Assembly: GCF_014647515.1 (NCBI RefSeq)
Contig: NZ_BMPI01000005.1
Span: forward strand, 124,001 to 188,000
DNA: 64,000 nt
Direction of reading: 5' to 3'
Source: Dactylosporangium sucinum
Lineage (GTDB): Bacteria; Actinomycetota; Actinomycetes; Mycobacteriales; Micromonosporaceae
The notes under the pieces are model-generated. The model was not told the origin of the DNA and ran no database searches. It saw only the letters and a program-made list of their open reading frames with translations. This document shows positions 42,603-51,519 of this stretch, one piece after another; position 1 is the stretch's first letter, and every line of letters begins with the position of its first letter. A program made the position numbers and the translations under genes.

Positions 42603-43081
42603 CGGGCCATCGCCGCCGTGTGCGTCGGGAAGCACAGCTCGCGTGCCTCCAGGGCGATCTCGTAGCCGAGTGACTCCTCGGTGCGCACCGACGGCGGGAG
42701 GTCGGCCAGCGGGCGGGGTGGCAGCAGGCCGAAGACGAGCAGGGTGCCGCTCGCGGCGCTGTGCACGTCGAAGAGCTCGACGTCGGCCGCGTCGGCCTCG
42801 ATCGTCGTCTCCTCGCGCAGCTCGCGGACGGTGGCCTCGCGCCAGGCCTCGCCGACCTCGATGAAGCCGCCGGGCAGGCCCAGCTCGCCGCGCATCGGCT
42901 CGATGTCGCGCCGCACCAGGACCAGGCCGCGGCCGTGGTCGGTGTCCACCGGCAGGAGCGCGACCGCCACCGGCAGCGGGTTGCGCCAGGTCGTCTCGCC
43001 GCAGGCGGTGCAGATCCGGGGCCATGGGGCCCCCTGCGCGAAGGCGGCACCGCAGTGCGAACAGTGATCGTGGAGGGCCAT
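42584..43081 (-). CDS. Nudix hydrolase with N-terminal zinc ribbon
   Basis: 165 aa. A four-cysteine ribbon (CSHCGAAF and ICTACGETTW, residues 7-35) precedes the Nudix box GGFIEVGEAWREATVRELRE, of the GX5EX7REUXEE type. The layout resembles NADH pyrophosphatase-like enzymes that cleave nucleotide diphosphate derivatives. ATG 43081 is 8 bases after TAGGCT on the minus strand (43090-43095), another leaderless start. Overlaps the polymerase gene's end by 19 bp. Confidence 0.87.
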   Translation of the reverse strand: MALHDHCSHCGAAFAQGAPWPRICTACGETTWRNPLPVAVALLPVDTDHGRGLVLVRRDIEPMRGELGLPGGFIEVGEAWREATVRELREETTIEADAADVELFDVHSAASGTLLVFGLLPPRPLADLPPSVRTEESLGYEIALEARELCFPTHTAAMARYFASA

Positions 43082-43152
43082 GGGAACGCAGCCTACCGAC
43101 CGGGTATTAGGCTGAGCGCTGCTGCATCGTTGGACGCTGGTAGGAGTGCCCG

Positions 43153-43731
43153 CTGAGCACGATAGTCGGACTGGTCCTCGCCGCAGGTGGCGGCCGCCGG
43201 TATGGCGGGCCGAAAGCCCTCGTGCGTCATGACGACGGCCAACTGCTCGTCGAGCGCGCCGTGGCCACCCTGCGTGATGGGGGCTGCACACGCATTCTCG
43301 TCGTCCTGGGCGCCGAAGCGGCCCGGGTGCGCGGCGAGGCGCAGCTCGGCGACGTCGAGCTGGTCGAGAACGCCGTCTGGAAGAGCGGCATGGGTTCGTC
43401 GCTGCGGACCGGGCTGGCCGCCCTCGCCGGCACCGACGCCACCGCGGCGGCGGTGCTGCTGGTGGACACCCCGGGCATCGGCCCCGACGCGGTCGCGCGC
43501 CTGCTCGCGGCCACCGACGGCGGCCCCGGTGCGCTGCTCACCGCGACGTACAAGGGCAAGCGCGGCCACCCGGTCATCCTGGGCCGCGACCACTGGGCGG
43601 GCGTGACCACACTGGCCACGGCCGACGTCGGCGCCCGCGCCTACCTGGTGGCCCATGCCGATCAGGTCCAGGGCGTGCCCTGCGAGGACATCGCCGACGA
43701 CACGGACCTCGACGTCCCGCCGGAGTCCTGA
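43153..43731 (+). CDS. MocA-like NTP transferase with probable CTG start
   Basis: 192 aa. The nucleotide-binding loop VLAAGGGRRYGGPKALV (residues 8-24) is the hallmark of molybdenum-cofactor cytidylyl/guanylyltransferases, and VLLVDTPGIGPDAV matches the second motif. The loop begins only six codons after CTG 43153. The frame closes at TAG 43141 upstream, and the next ATG/GTG (43222) would delete the loop. TAGGAG is 6 bases before the CTG. So CTG, decoded as Met, is the likely start. Its place just before a cox-like Mo-hydroxylase cluster supports a Mo-cofactor role (inference). Confidence 0.8.
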   Translation: MSTIVGLVLAAGGGRRYGGPKALVRHDDGQLLVERAVATLRDGGCTRILVVLGAEAARVRGEAQLGDVELVENAVWKSGMGSSLRTGLAALAGTDATAAAVLLVDTPGIGPDAVARLLAATDGGPGALLTATYKGKRGHPVILGRDHWAGVTTLATADVGARAYLVAHADQVQGVPCEDIADDTDLDVPPES

Positions 43732-43745
43732 CCGCGGACGGGTCC

Positions 43746-43822
43746 TGCCGGGAGCATTCGGCGCCCCCGCGCCGCCGACGTGCTCCCGGCAAACCGTGCC
43801 CGGCGCGAAACCGCGCCGGCAC
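43746..43822 (+). terminator. Two successive hairpins after the MocA-like gene
   Basis: TGCCGGGAGCA/TGCTCCCGGCA (43746-43756/43781-43791) encloses TCGGCG/CGCCGA. It is followed by GTGCCcGGCGCG/CGCGCCGGCAC (43796-43807/43812-43822). No U-tract. The 380-bp gap to 44112 holds these and the cox promoter region but no gene. Confidence 0.55.
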
Positions 43823-44074
43823 CGGTAACGCTACGGGTAGCCGCGATGGCGGCACTGCATCGCCGCTGAGGCCGTCACGCGCCCGGGCGACGGCCGGCGA
43901 CCAACGGCTTGACCTGCGTCGATGCGATCGTCATGAGATCCTGAACGGGTGATCGCCGGCAGGACCGGCAGAATCGGCACCGGCAGATTGCCCGGGCCTC
44001 GCGTCCGGCGCGGCGCTGCCCTGAGCGGCCCGGTCGCGGTGCTGGCACCGAGGTGTTGCCGCTGGTTCGTTCGG

Positions 44075-44106
44075 CATTCGCTTCCGAATGAAAAGTGGCG
44101 CATAGT
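44075..44106 (+). promoter_or_regulatory. Operator-like dyad and -10 before the cox accessory operon
   Basis: CATTCG-CTTC-CGAATG (44075-44090) is a perfect 6-bp dyad placed near the expected -35. CATAGT (44101-44106) is 6 bases from GTG 44113. Confidence 0.4.
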
Positions 44107-44112
44107 TGACGC

Positions 44113-44967
44113 GTGCCGGACTTCGCGTCGCCGGCCGCTGTGGCGGCGGGCCTGGCCGACGTGGGCTACCTCGCCGACGAGGGGCTCGCGATGGCGGGCT
44201 ACCTCGCGCTGCGCCTGCGCCGGCCGATCTTCCTGGAGGGTGACGCGGGGGTCGGCAAGACGGCCTTCGCCGCCGCCCTGGCCGAGGCCGCCGGCGTCGA
44301 GCTCATCCGGCTGCAGTGCTACGAGGGCCTCGACGCCGCCCAGGCCCTCTACGACTGGGACTTCCCCCGCCAGGTGCTCCACCTGCGCGCCGTGGAGACG
44401 GCCGCGCACGGCACCCTGTCGGCGGCCGAGCTGGAGGCCGACCTCTACGACCGCCGCTTCCTGGTCGCGCGGCCCCTCCTGCAGGCGATCGAGCGCGCCC
44501 CGTGCGTGCTGCTCGTCGACGAGATCGACCGGGCCGACGACGAGTTCGAGGCGTTCCTGCTGGAGCTGCTGGCCGACGCCGCGGTGACCGTGCCCGAGCT
44601 CGGGCGGATCGAGGCGCTCGTGCCCCCGGTCGTGGTGGTCACCAGCAACCGCACCCGCGAGGTGCACGACGCGTTGAAGCGGCGCTGCCTGTACCACTGG
44701 GTCGGCCACCCGACCCCCGAGCGTGAGGCCGAGATCGTGCGGCGCCGCCTGCCCGGCGTCGGCGAGCGCCTCGCCCGCGAGGTCGCCGCCGCCACCGCCC
44801 GGCTGCGCACCCTCGACCTCGTCAAGCCGCCCGGGGTGGCGGAGGCGATCGACTGGGCGGCGGCGCTCAGCGCGCTCGGTGTCGCAACACCCGGCCCGGA
44901 GACGCTGGGCGTGGTGCTGAAGGTGCGCGAGGACATCGAGCTGGTGCGGGCCTCCGATGTGGTTTGA
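44113..44967 (+). CDS. CoxD-like AAA+ ATPase
   Basis: 284 aa MoxR-type ATPase. Walker A is EGDAGVGKT (residues 42-50) and Walker B is VLLVDEIDRAD (about 132-142). In carboxydotrophs CoxD helps mature the Mo-Cu site of the dehydrogenase together with CoxE and CoxF. The following genes are a VWA CoxE-like and an XdhC/CoxF-like gene, overlapping by 11 and 8 bp, so this is the head of the accessory operon. GTG 44113 is likely leaderless. Confidence 0.85.
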   Translation: MPDFASPAAVAAGLADVGYLADEGLAMAGYLALRLRRPIFLEGDAGVGKTAFAAALAEAAGVELIRLQCYEGLDAAQALYDWDFPRQVLHLRAVETAAHGTLSAAELEADLYDRRFLVARPLLQAIERAPCVLLVDEIDRADDEFEAFLLELLADAAVTVPELGRIEALVPPVVVVTSNRTREVHDALKRRCLYHWVGHPTPEREAEIVRRRLPGVGERLAREVAAATARLRTLDLVKPPGVAEAIDWAAALSALGVATPGPETLGVVLKVREDIELVRASDVV

Positions 44968-45994
44968 GGCGCCGCTCGACCGCCGGATCGCCTTCCTCTC
45001 CGCGCTCGACGAGGTGGGCGTCGAGCATGCGTACTGGATCGGCCGGCTCACCCTGTGCGGCTCACCCGAGGACATCGCCCGCTACGACGCCGCCTGCAGC
45101 GGCCAGGCCCGCGACCCCGACCCGCGCGGCAGCGCGTGGCAGGTGCGCCGGCTGCCCGAGCGGTCGCTGTTCCGCGCCACGATGCCCCCGTCGGCGGCGG
45201 CGACCGACGGCGACCCGGCGCTCGGCGTGCGGGCCGCCGACGCCGACGTGCTGCGCCACCGCGACCTCGCCACCTTGTCCACTGTGGAGCGATCGGAGGC
45301 GGCGCGGCTGCTGGCCCGGCTCGCGGGCGCGCACCCGCAGCGGCCCGGCCGGCGGTACCGGAGCGACTCCCGCGGCGCCGTCGACCGCCGCCGCACCGTG
45401 CGCGCGATGCTGCGGGCCGGCGGCGAGCCCCGACCGCTGCTGCGCCGCTCGCGGCGCCCCCGCCCGCGCCGCCTGGTGCTGCTGCTCGACGTGTCCGGCT
45501 CCATGTCGCCGTATGCCGACGCGCTGCTGCGCCTCGCCCACGCGTTCGTCCAGCACCGTCCACGATGGACGGCCGTCTACGCGCTCGGCACCCGGCTCAC
45601 CCCGCTGACCGCGGCGCTGCGCACCCGCGACGTCGAGGCGGCGCTGCGCGAGGCCGGCCGCGCGATCCCCGACTGGCGCGGCGGCACCCGGCTCGCCGAC
45701 ACCGTCACCGCGTTCGTCCGGCGCGACGGCCACCGCGGCGTGGCCCGGCGCGCCGTCGTGGTCATCTGCAGCGACGGCTGGGAGTGCGGCGACCCGGCCC
45801 GGCTCGGCGCCGCCGTCGCCCACGTCCACCGGCTGGCCGCGCGGACGATCTGGGTCAGCCCGCACGCGGGCCGGCCCGGATTCACCCCGTCGGCGGCCGG
45901 GCTGGCCGCCGTGCTGCCGCACGTCGACGCCCTCGTCGCCGGGCACACGGTGGCGGCGATCGAAGCACTGGTCCAGGAGGTTCGCGATGCGTGA
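44957..45994 (+). CDS. CoxE-like VWA-domain protein
   Basis: 345 aa, rich in Arg and Ala. The MIDAS motif begins at D178 (LLLDVSGSMSPYAD), followed by a second metal-site Thr/Asp (CSDGWECGDP). VWA proteins of this type work with the MoxR/CoxD ATPase on the hydroxylase. The ATG at 44957 overlaps the ATPase gene by 11 bp. No signal peptide or membrane span. Confidence 0.85.
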   Translation: MWFEAPLDRRIAFLSALDEVGVEHAYWIGRLTLCGSPEDIARYDAACSGQARDPDPRGSAWQVRRLPERSLFRATMPPSAAATDGDPALGVRAADADVLRHRDLATLSTVERSEAARLLARLAGAHPQRPGRRYRSDSRGAVDRRRTVRAMLRAGGEPRPLLRRSRRPRPRRLVLLLDVSGSMSPYADALLRLAHAFVQHRPRWTAVYALGTRLTPLTAALRTRDVEAALREAGRAIPDWRGGTRLADTVTAFVRRDGHRGVARRAVVVICSDGWECGDPARLGAAVAHVHRLAARTIWVSPHAGRPGFTPSAAGLAAVLPHVDALVAGHTVAAIEALVQEVRDA

Positions 45995-47099
45995 GGTGTT
46001 GACCGAGCTCGTCGACTGGTGGCGCGCCGGCGACCCGGTCGGCGTGGCCACCGTCGTGCGGACCTGGCGCAGCTCGCCCCGCCCGGCCGGGGCGACGATG
46101 CTGGTCGGCCCTGACGGCACCGCGGTCGGCAGCGTCTCCGGCGGCTGCGTCGAGGGCGCGGTCTACGAGCTCGCGCAGGAGGTCGTCGAGTCCGGACAGC
46201 CGGTGGTCCAGCGGTACGGCGTGAGCGACGACGACGCCTTCGCGGTCGGCCTGACCTGTGGCGGCATCATCGAGCTCCTGGTCGAGCCGGTGAGCCGGGA
46301 GACGTTCCCCGAACTGGAGGCCGTCGCCCGCGCGATCGAGGCGCACGACCCGGTCGCCGTGGTCTCGGTCGTCGAGGGCCCGGCCGACCGCATCGGCCGC
46401 CGGCTGGTGGTCTGGCCGTCGTCGTCGAGCGGCACGCTCGGCTCCCCGCGCCTCGACGCCGCCGCCACCGACGACGCCCGCGGCCTGCTCGCGGCCGGCC
46501 GCACCGAGACCCTCCACTACGGCCCCGACGGCGAGCGCCGCGGCGAGGGCCTGACCCTGTTCGTGGCCTCGTACGCCCCGCCCGCGCGCATGCTGGTCTT
46601 CGGCGCGATCGACTTCGCCGCCTCGGTGGCCCGCATCGGCTCCTTCCTGGGGTACCACGTCACCGTCTGCGACGCCCGCCCGGTCTTCGCCACCTCGAAG
46701 CGCTTCCCCGGCGCCGACGAGGTCGTGGTGGACTGGCCGCACCGGTACCTCAGACAGGAGCTCGACGCGGGCCGCGTCGACGACCGCACGGTGGTCTGCG
46801 TCCTCACCCACGACCCGAAGTTCGACGTCCCGGTCCTCCAGGTGGCCCTCGCCGAGCGCTTCGCGTACGTGGGCGCGATGGGTTCCCGCCGCACCCACGA
46901 CGACCGCATGGCCCGCCTCCGCGAGGCCGGCGTGACCGAGAAGGAGCTGGCCCGCCTGTCCTCGCCGATCGGCCTGGACCTGGGCGCCCGCACCCCGGAG
47001 GAGACGGCGGTGAGCATCGCGGCCGAGATCATCGCCGGTCGCTGGGGCGGCGGCGGCGCCCGCCTCAAGGAACTGGCCGGCCGCATCCACCACGACTGA
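45987..47099 (+). CDS. XdhC/CoxF-family Mo-hydroxylase maturation factor
   Basis: 370 aa. The N-terminal XdhC_CoxI domain holds GSVSGGCVEGAVYE, and the C-terminal Rossmann domain holds the VCDARPVFATSKRFP and GAMGSRRTHDDR motifs. XdhC binds and sulfurates the molybdenum cofactor before insertion into xanthine dehydrogenase-like enzymes. Last gene of the accessory operon; its start overlaps the CoxE-like gene by 8 bp. A P1 palindrome follows 40 bases after the stop. Confidence 0.88.
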   Translation: MREVLTELVDWWRAGDPVGVATVVRTWRSSPRPAGATMLVGPDGTAVGSVSGGCVEGAVYELAQEVVESGQPVVQRYGVSDDDAFAVGLTCGGIIELLVEPVSRETFPELEAVARAIEAHDPVAVVSVVEGPADRIGRRLVVWPSSSSGTLGSPRLDAAATDDARGLLAAGRTETLHYGPDGERRGEGLTLFVASYAPPARMLVFGAIDFAASVARIGSFLGYHVTVCDARPVFATSKRFPGADEVVVDWPHRYLRQELDAGRVDDRTVVCVLTHDPKFDVPVLQVALAERFAYVGAMGSRRTHDDRMARLREAGVTEKELARLSSPIGLDLGARTPEETAVSIAAEIIAGRWGGGGARLKELAGRIHHD

Positions 47100-47138
47100 C
47101 CGCCCGCACGCCCCGCGCGCCTCTCTCCGCGTCTCTCT

Positions 47139-47222
47139 CCGCGTCGATCTTGCAGTTGTGGTGCCAGGACGCTCCCGTGATGTCCCGGTTTGTCAGGCAC
47201 CACAACTGCAAGATCGACGCGG
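47139..47222. repeat. Palindromic element P1, copy B
   Basis: Perfect 27-bp arms (47139-47165 and 47196-47222) around a 30-nt loop. The arm contains CGTCGATCTTGCAGTTGTGG. The loop ends CCGGTTTGTCA as in copy C. It lies between the XdhC-like gene and the orphan histidine kinase. Confidence 0.9.
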
Positions 47223-47248
47223 CGGGGTTGGGGTGGCGGCGCGATGGA

Positions 47249-47284
47249 CTTGTAACCAAACGGGCTGCCAGGGCGAAGTACCGT
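47249..47284 (+). promoter_or_regulatory. Shared 18-bp motif and -10 of the kinase gene
   Basis: CTTGTAACCAAACGGGCT (47249-47266) differs at one base from the site at 35493-35510. TACCGT (47279-47284) is 6 bases from ATG 47291. Confidence 0.45.
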
Positions 47285-47290
47285 AGTGAA

Positions 47291-48493
47291 ATGCACCGAT
47301 ATATCAGCGCCGCCGGCGTCGTGGCGGTGGACAGCGTGCTGCTGGCCGCCGCGCATCCCGGCGGCGTGGAGCCGGTGCTCGTGCCGGTGTACGTGCTGCT
47401 CGTCGGCCTGATCGCGGCGCTGCGGTGGCGCAGCGCCCGCGCTGCGTTCGTAGCCGCGCTCGTGCCCGCCGGGCTGACGGGCGGGGCGTCGATGCTGCTG
47501 GCCTGGACCGGCTTCCAGGCCGGCCGGGAGCTGGCCCGGCCCCGCCACCTCGGGGTCGCCGCCGGCGCGGTGGCCGGCGCGCTCGGCGCCCAGCTCGCGT
47601 TCCGGGCCGACGACGGCCGCCGGGTCGCCGTGCTGGTCTCCACCTACGTGGTGTTCGCGCTGCTCCCGCTGCTGTCCGGCCGGTACGTCGCGCAGCAGGA
47701 CCGCCTGGCCGCCGCCCTCGACCGCCACCGCGCCGAGGTCCGCCGCCGGCGGGAGGCCGTCGCCGAGCAGGAGCGGCTGCGCGAACGGATCCGGATCGCC
47801 CGGGACCTGCACGACTCGCTGGGCCGCCGGCTGGGGCTGGTGTCGCACCAGGCCACGGCCTTCGAGCAAGAGTACGAGGGCGAGCATGAGGGGGTGCGCC
47901 GGCTGGCCGCGTCGGTGCGCGGCGCGGTCACCGAGTTCCAGCAGCTGGCCGGTGTGCTGCGCACCGGCGACGAGCGGCGCCCCCGCGAGCCGGGCCTGGC
48001 CGCGATCGGCCCGGTCGTCGAGGAGTACCGGGCGGCCGGCGTCCCCGTCGCCCTCCACCGGCGCGGCGTCCCCGGGACGATGACCAGGGCGTCCGAGCGG
48101 GCCGCCTTCCTGGTCGTGGAGGAGGGGTTGCGCAACGCGGTCCAGCACGCGCCCGGCCAGCCGGTGACGGTCGACCTGGAGTGGGAGCCGGACGCGCTGC
48201 TCCTCTCGGTGGCGAACCCGGCGCTGTCCGACGGCGACACCGGACTCGGCCGCGGGCTCGCGGTCCTCGCGGAGCGGGTGCGGCCGGCCGGCGGCTTCCT
48301 CGACCACCGCCTGGCCAACGGCGTCTTCCGGCTCTGGGCGGTGCTCCCGATCGGCGCCCCGCCCCCCGAGCCCGACGAGGCGCCCGAGACCGCCCCGGCC
48401 GAGCCGCCGGCCCGGGCCGGGACGGTGGCCCTGGCGGTGGTGGCCGCGGCGGCGATGTTCGTCGCCCTCCCGCTCACGCTGATGATCCTCTGA
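47291..48493 (+). CDS. Orphan NarL-type sensor histidine kinase
   Basis: 400 aa. Several membrane helices occur in the first 140 residues. The HisKA_3 phospho-acceptor is H174 in IARDLHDSLG. The N box is EEGLRNAVQHA and a shortened G box is GLGRGLAVL. A final hydrophobic helix (about 372-396) is unusual, returning the C-terminus to the membrane. No response regulator is adjacent; the gene is inserted between the cox-like accessory and structural genes. It may sense a signal relevant to the hydroxylase substrate, or be unrelated. Leaderless start likely (TACCGT, 6 bases). Confidence 0.82.
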   Translation: MHRYISAAGVVAVDSVLLAAAHPGGVEPVLVPVYVLLVGLIAALRWRSARAAFVAALVPAGLTGGASMLLAWTGFQAGRELARPRHLGVAAGAVAGALGAQLAFRADDGRRVAVLVSTYVVFALLPLLSGRYVAQQDRLAAALDRHRAEVRRRREAVAEQERLRERIRIARDLHDSLGRRLGLVSHQATAFEQEYEGEHEGVRRLAASVRGAVTEFQQLAGVLRTGDERRPREPGLAAIGPVVEEYRAAGVPVALHRRGVPGTMTRASERAAFLVVEEGLRNAVQHAPGQPVTVDLEWEPDALLLSVANPALSDGDTGLGRGLAVLAERVRPAGGFLDHRLANGVFRLWAVLPIGAPPPEPDEAPETAPAEPPARAGTVALAVVAAAAMFVALPLTLMIL

Positions 48494-48517
48494 GAACGCC
48501 GGCGGGCCGAAAGTCAA

Positions 48518-48548
48518 GACCGGTGGAGGGTTGCGTTGATCACCGGTC
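48518..48548. promoter_or_regulatory. 8-bp inverted repeat GACCGGTG/CACCGGTC
   Basis: Arms 48518-48525 and 48541-48548 with a 15-nt spacer lie between the kinase stop and coxS. Could be a weak terminator or an operator of the structural operon. Confidence 0.35.
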
Positions 48549-48628
48549 GTGGGGTCTGCTGATCAGGAGGTGGCCCGTGGGCGTCCGCCGCGCGACGGGC
48601 CGTTCCGCACGTCACCGCGGGAGGCTTT

Positions 48629-49159
48629 ATGTCCTCGTCTCACCGTGTCCGGGTCAGTGTCGACGTCGACGGCACGCGCTACGTCGACGACGTCGAGCCC
48701 CGGACCCTCCTCGTTCATCATCTCCGTGAACAGCTCGGCAAGGTTGGCACGGTCGTCGGCTGCGACACGAGCAACTGTGGATCCTGCACCGTTCTCATGG
48801 GCGGCGCCGACGGTCCGCAGCACAGCGTCAAGAGCTGCTCCGTCCTCGCCGTGCAGGCCGACGGCGCCAGCGTCACCACCGTCGAGGGGCTGGCCGGGCC
48901 CGGCGGCGAGCTGCACGCCGTGCAGCGGGCGTTCCACGAGCTCCACGCCCTGCAGTGCGGGTTCTGCACCCCCGGCATGATCATGTCGGCGGTCGACCTG
49001 CTGCGGGACAATCCGGACCCGTCCGACGCGGAGGTCAGGGAGGGGCTGTCGGGCAACCTGTGCCGGTGCACCGGCTACCAGAACATCGTGCGCGCCGTGC
49101 AGTCCGCGGCCGCCGCGCTGCGGGCGCAGGCCGAGCTGCCGGAGGAGGCGACCGTATGA
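48629..49159 (+). CDS. Mo-hydroxylase small subunit, two [2Fe-2S] clusters (CoxS-like)
   Basis: 176 aa. The plant-type ferredoxin cluster uses C45, C50, C53 ([10 protein letters not shown]) and the Cys of KSCSV. The second cluster is formed by CGFCTPGM and CRCTGYQN. It passes electrons from the molybdenum site to FAD. GGGAGG is 4 bases before ATG 48629, unlike the leaderless genes nearby. The stop overlaps the large-subunit ATG by 4 bp. Confidence 0.93.
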   Translation: MSSSHRVRVSVDVDGTRYVDDVEPRTLLVHHLREQLGKVGTVVGCDTSNCGSCTVLMGGADGPQHSVKSCSVLAVQADGASVTTVEGLAGPGGELHAVQRAFHELHALQCGFCTPGMIMSAVDLLRDNPDPSDAEVREGLSGNLCRCTGYQNIVRAVQSAAAALRAQAELPEEATV

Positions 49160-51519
49160 CCTCCACCATCGAGCCCCAGGTCGGCGCGGCCAGGAAGCGC
49201 AAGGAGGACGCGCGGCTCATCACCGGGCGGACCCGCTGGACCGACAACATCGCCCTGCCCGGGATGCTGCACCTGGCGATCCTGCGCAGCCCGCACGCGT
49301 CGGCCCGCATCGCGAGCATCGACGTCTCGGCGGCCAAGCGCCGGCCCGGCGTGGTCGACGTGTTCTCCGGCGCCGACGTCAAGGACATCCAGGGCAGCCT
49401 GCCCTGCGCCTGGCCGGTGACCGAGGACATCGTCCACCCGGTGCGCCCGCCGCTGGCCGACGGCTTCGTCCGCCACCACGGCGAGGCGGTCGCCGTCGTC
49501 GTGGCGCGCGACCGGGCGAGCGCCGTCGACGCGCTGGAGGACATCGAGGTCGAGTACGATCCGCTCGCGCCGGTGCTCGACCTGCGCGCCGCCTACGAGG
49601 ACACCGGGCTGGTCCACCCCGACAAGGGCACGAACCGGTCGTACACCTGGATCTTCGACTCCGCCGACGCCGGCACCGGCAGCAGCGTGCGCGACGCCCC
49701 GGCCGAGGTCACGATCAACCGACAGTACGTCCAGCAGCGCCTCATCCCGGCGTTCATGGAGCCGCGCAGCGTGGTCGTCGACCCGGGCATGGGGGAGTAC
49801 ACGATCTGGTCGGCCACCCAGATCCCGCACATCCTGCGGGTCTTCTACGCGCTGCTCACCGGCGTGCCCGAGCACAAGATCCGGGTCATCGCGCCGGACG
49901 TCGGCGGCGGCTTCGGCGGCAAGCTCCAGGTGACGCCCGAGGAGCTGATCGCCTTCCTGGCTGCCCAGCGCGTCGGCAAGCCGGTCAAGTACACCGAGAC
50001 CCGCAGCGACACGATGCTGTCCGCGCACCACGGCCGCGACCAGTTGCAGGACATCACCCTGACGGCGAAGCGCGACGGCACGCTCACCGGCATCCACGTG
50101 AAGCTGATCGCCAACATGGGCGCCTACCTGGGCCTCGTCGGGCCGGGCGTGCCGATCCTCGGCGCGTTCATGTACAACTCGATCTACAAGGTCCCGGCGT
50201 ACCGCTTCGAGTGCGTCGGCGTGTTCACGAACACGACGATCACCGACGCGTACCGCGGGGCCGGCCGCCCCGAGGCCACGTACGCGATCGAGCGGGCGAT
50301 GGACGAGCTCGCCGCCGAGCTGGACATGGACCCGATCGAGCTGCGCCGCAAGAACTGGATCAACGCCGACGAGTTCCCGTTCACGACGGTCGCCGGCCTG
50401 GTCTACGACTCGGGCGACTACGACGCCGCCACCGACAAGGCCCTGGACCTGTTCGGCTACGCCGAGCTGCGGGCCGAGCAGGAGCGCCGCCGCGCCGCCG
50501 GCGATCCCGTCCAGCTCGGCCTCGGCGTCTCGACCTACACCGAGATGTGCGGCCTGGCACCCTCGCGGATCCTGGGCGCGCTGCGGTACGCGGCGGGCGG
50601 CTGGGAGAGCGCGTCGGTGCGCGTCCTGCCGACGGGGAAGGTCGAGGTCGTCACCGGCACCAGCCCGCACGGCCAGGGCCACGTCACGGCGTGGAGCCAG
50701 ATCGTCGCCGACGAGCTGGGCGTGGCGTTCGAGGATGTGGAGGTACTGCACGGCGACACGCGAACCTCGCACAAGGGCCTCGACACCTACGGGTCCCGCA
50801 GTCTCGCCGTCGGCGGCGTCGCGCTCGTCGAGGCGTGCCGGAAGGTGCGCGACAAGGCCCGCGTCGTCGCCGCCCACATGCTCGAGTGCAGCCCGGACGA
50901 CCTCGAGTTCACCGGCGGGGCGTTCCGTGTCCGCGGTACACCCGATGCGGCCAGGACGGTGGCGGACGCGGCGTTCGCCGTGTTCGCGGCCCACGACCTG
51001 CCCGACGGGGTGGAGGCGTCGCTCGACGCCGACGCCACCTTCGACCCGCAGACGTTCTCCTTCCCGCACGGCACCCACCTGTGCGCGACGGAGGTCGACA
51101 CGCAGACCGGCCACGTGCGGATCCGCTCGTACGTCGCCGTCGACGACGTCGGCCGGGTGGTCAACCCGCTCATCGTCGAGGGCCAGGTCCACGGCGGCGT
51201 CGCGCAGGGCATCGCGCAAGCGCTGCACGAGGAGGCCGTGTACGACGCCGGCGGCACCCTGCTGACCGGCTCGTTCGTGGAGTACACCATCCCCAGCGCC
51301 GCCGACCTGCCGACGATCGTCAGCGACCGCACCGAGACCCCGGCGACCTCCAACCCGCTGGGCGTCAAGGGCGTCGGCGAGGCCGGCGCCATCGCGGCCA
51401 CGCCGGCCGTCGTCAACGCCATCGTCGACGCGCTGCGCCCGTACGGCGTGCACGACGTCCCCATGCCCTGCACCCCCGAGCGGGTGTGGCGCGCCGTCAA
51501 GCGCGGAGGTGTCGCGTGA
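49156..51519 (+). CDS. Mo-hydroxylase large subunit, form II CoxL-like
   Basis: 787 aa molybdopterin enzyme of the xanthine oxidase family. The active-site loop is AYRGAGR at residues 365-371, the form II signature; true CO dehydrogenases carry AYXCSFR with the copper-ligating Cys, which is absent. The catalytic Glu is E742 in GVGEAG, and GGGFGGKLQ holds the Mo-pterin contact. So this is a hydroxylase of an unknown, probably aromatic or aldehyde, substrate, not a proven CO oxidiser. ATG 49156 overlaps coxS by 4 bp. Confidence 0.92.
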   Translation: MTSTIEPQVGAARKRKEDARLITGRTRWTDNIALPGMLHLAILRSPHASARIASIDVSAAKRRPGVVDVFSGADVKDIQGSLPCAWPVTEDIVHPVRPPLADGFVRHHGEAVAVVVARDRASAVDALEDIEVEYDPLAPVLDLRAAYEDTGLVHPDKGTNRSYTWIFDSADAGTGSSVRDAPAEVTINRQYVQQRLIPAFMEPRSVVVDPGMGEYTIWSATQIPHILRVFYALLTGVPEHKIRVIAPDVGGGFGGKLQVTPEELIAFLAAQRVGKPVKYTETRSDTMLSAHHGRDQLQDITLTAKRDGTLTGIHVKLIANMGAYLGLVGPGVPILGAFMYNSIYKVPAYRFECVGVFTNTTITDAYRGAGRPEATYAIERAMDELAAELDMDPIELRRKNWINADEFPFTTVAGLVYDSGDYDAATDKALDLFGYAELRAEQERRRAAGDPVQLGLGVSTYTEMCGLAPSRILGALRYAAGGWESASVRVLPTGKVEVVTGTSPHGQGHVTAWSQIVADELGVAFEDVEVLHGDTRTSHKGLDTYGSRSLAVGGVALVEACRKVRDKARVVAAHMLECSPDDLEFTGGAFRVRGTPDAARTVADAAFAVFAAHDLPDGVEASLDADATFDPQTFSFPHGTHLCATEVDTQTGHVRIRSYVAVDDVGRVVNPLIVEGQVHGGVAQGIAQALHEEAVYDAGGTLLTGSFVEYTIPSAADLPTIVSDRTETPATSNPLGVKGVGEAGAIAATPAVVNAIVDALRPYGVHDVPMPCTPERVWRAVKRGGVA

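Noticed and set aside
49156-51519. Genuine aerobic CO dehydrogenase large subunit
   Set aside because: The loop reads AYRGAGR, the form II motif, and lacks the Cys of AYXCSFR.
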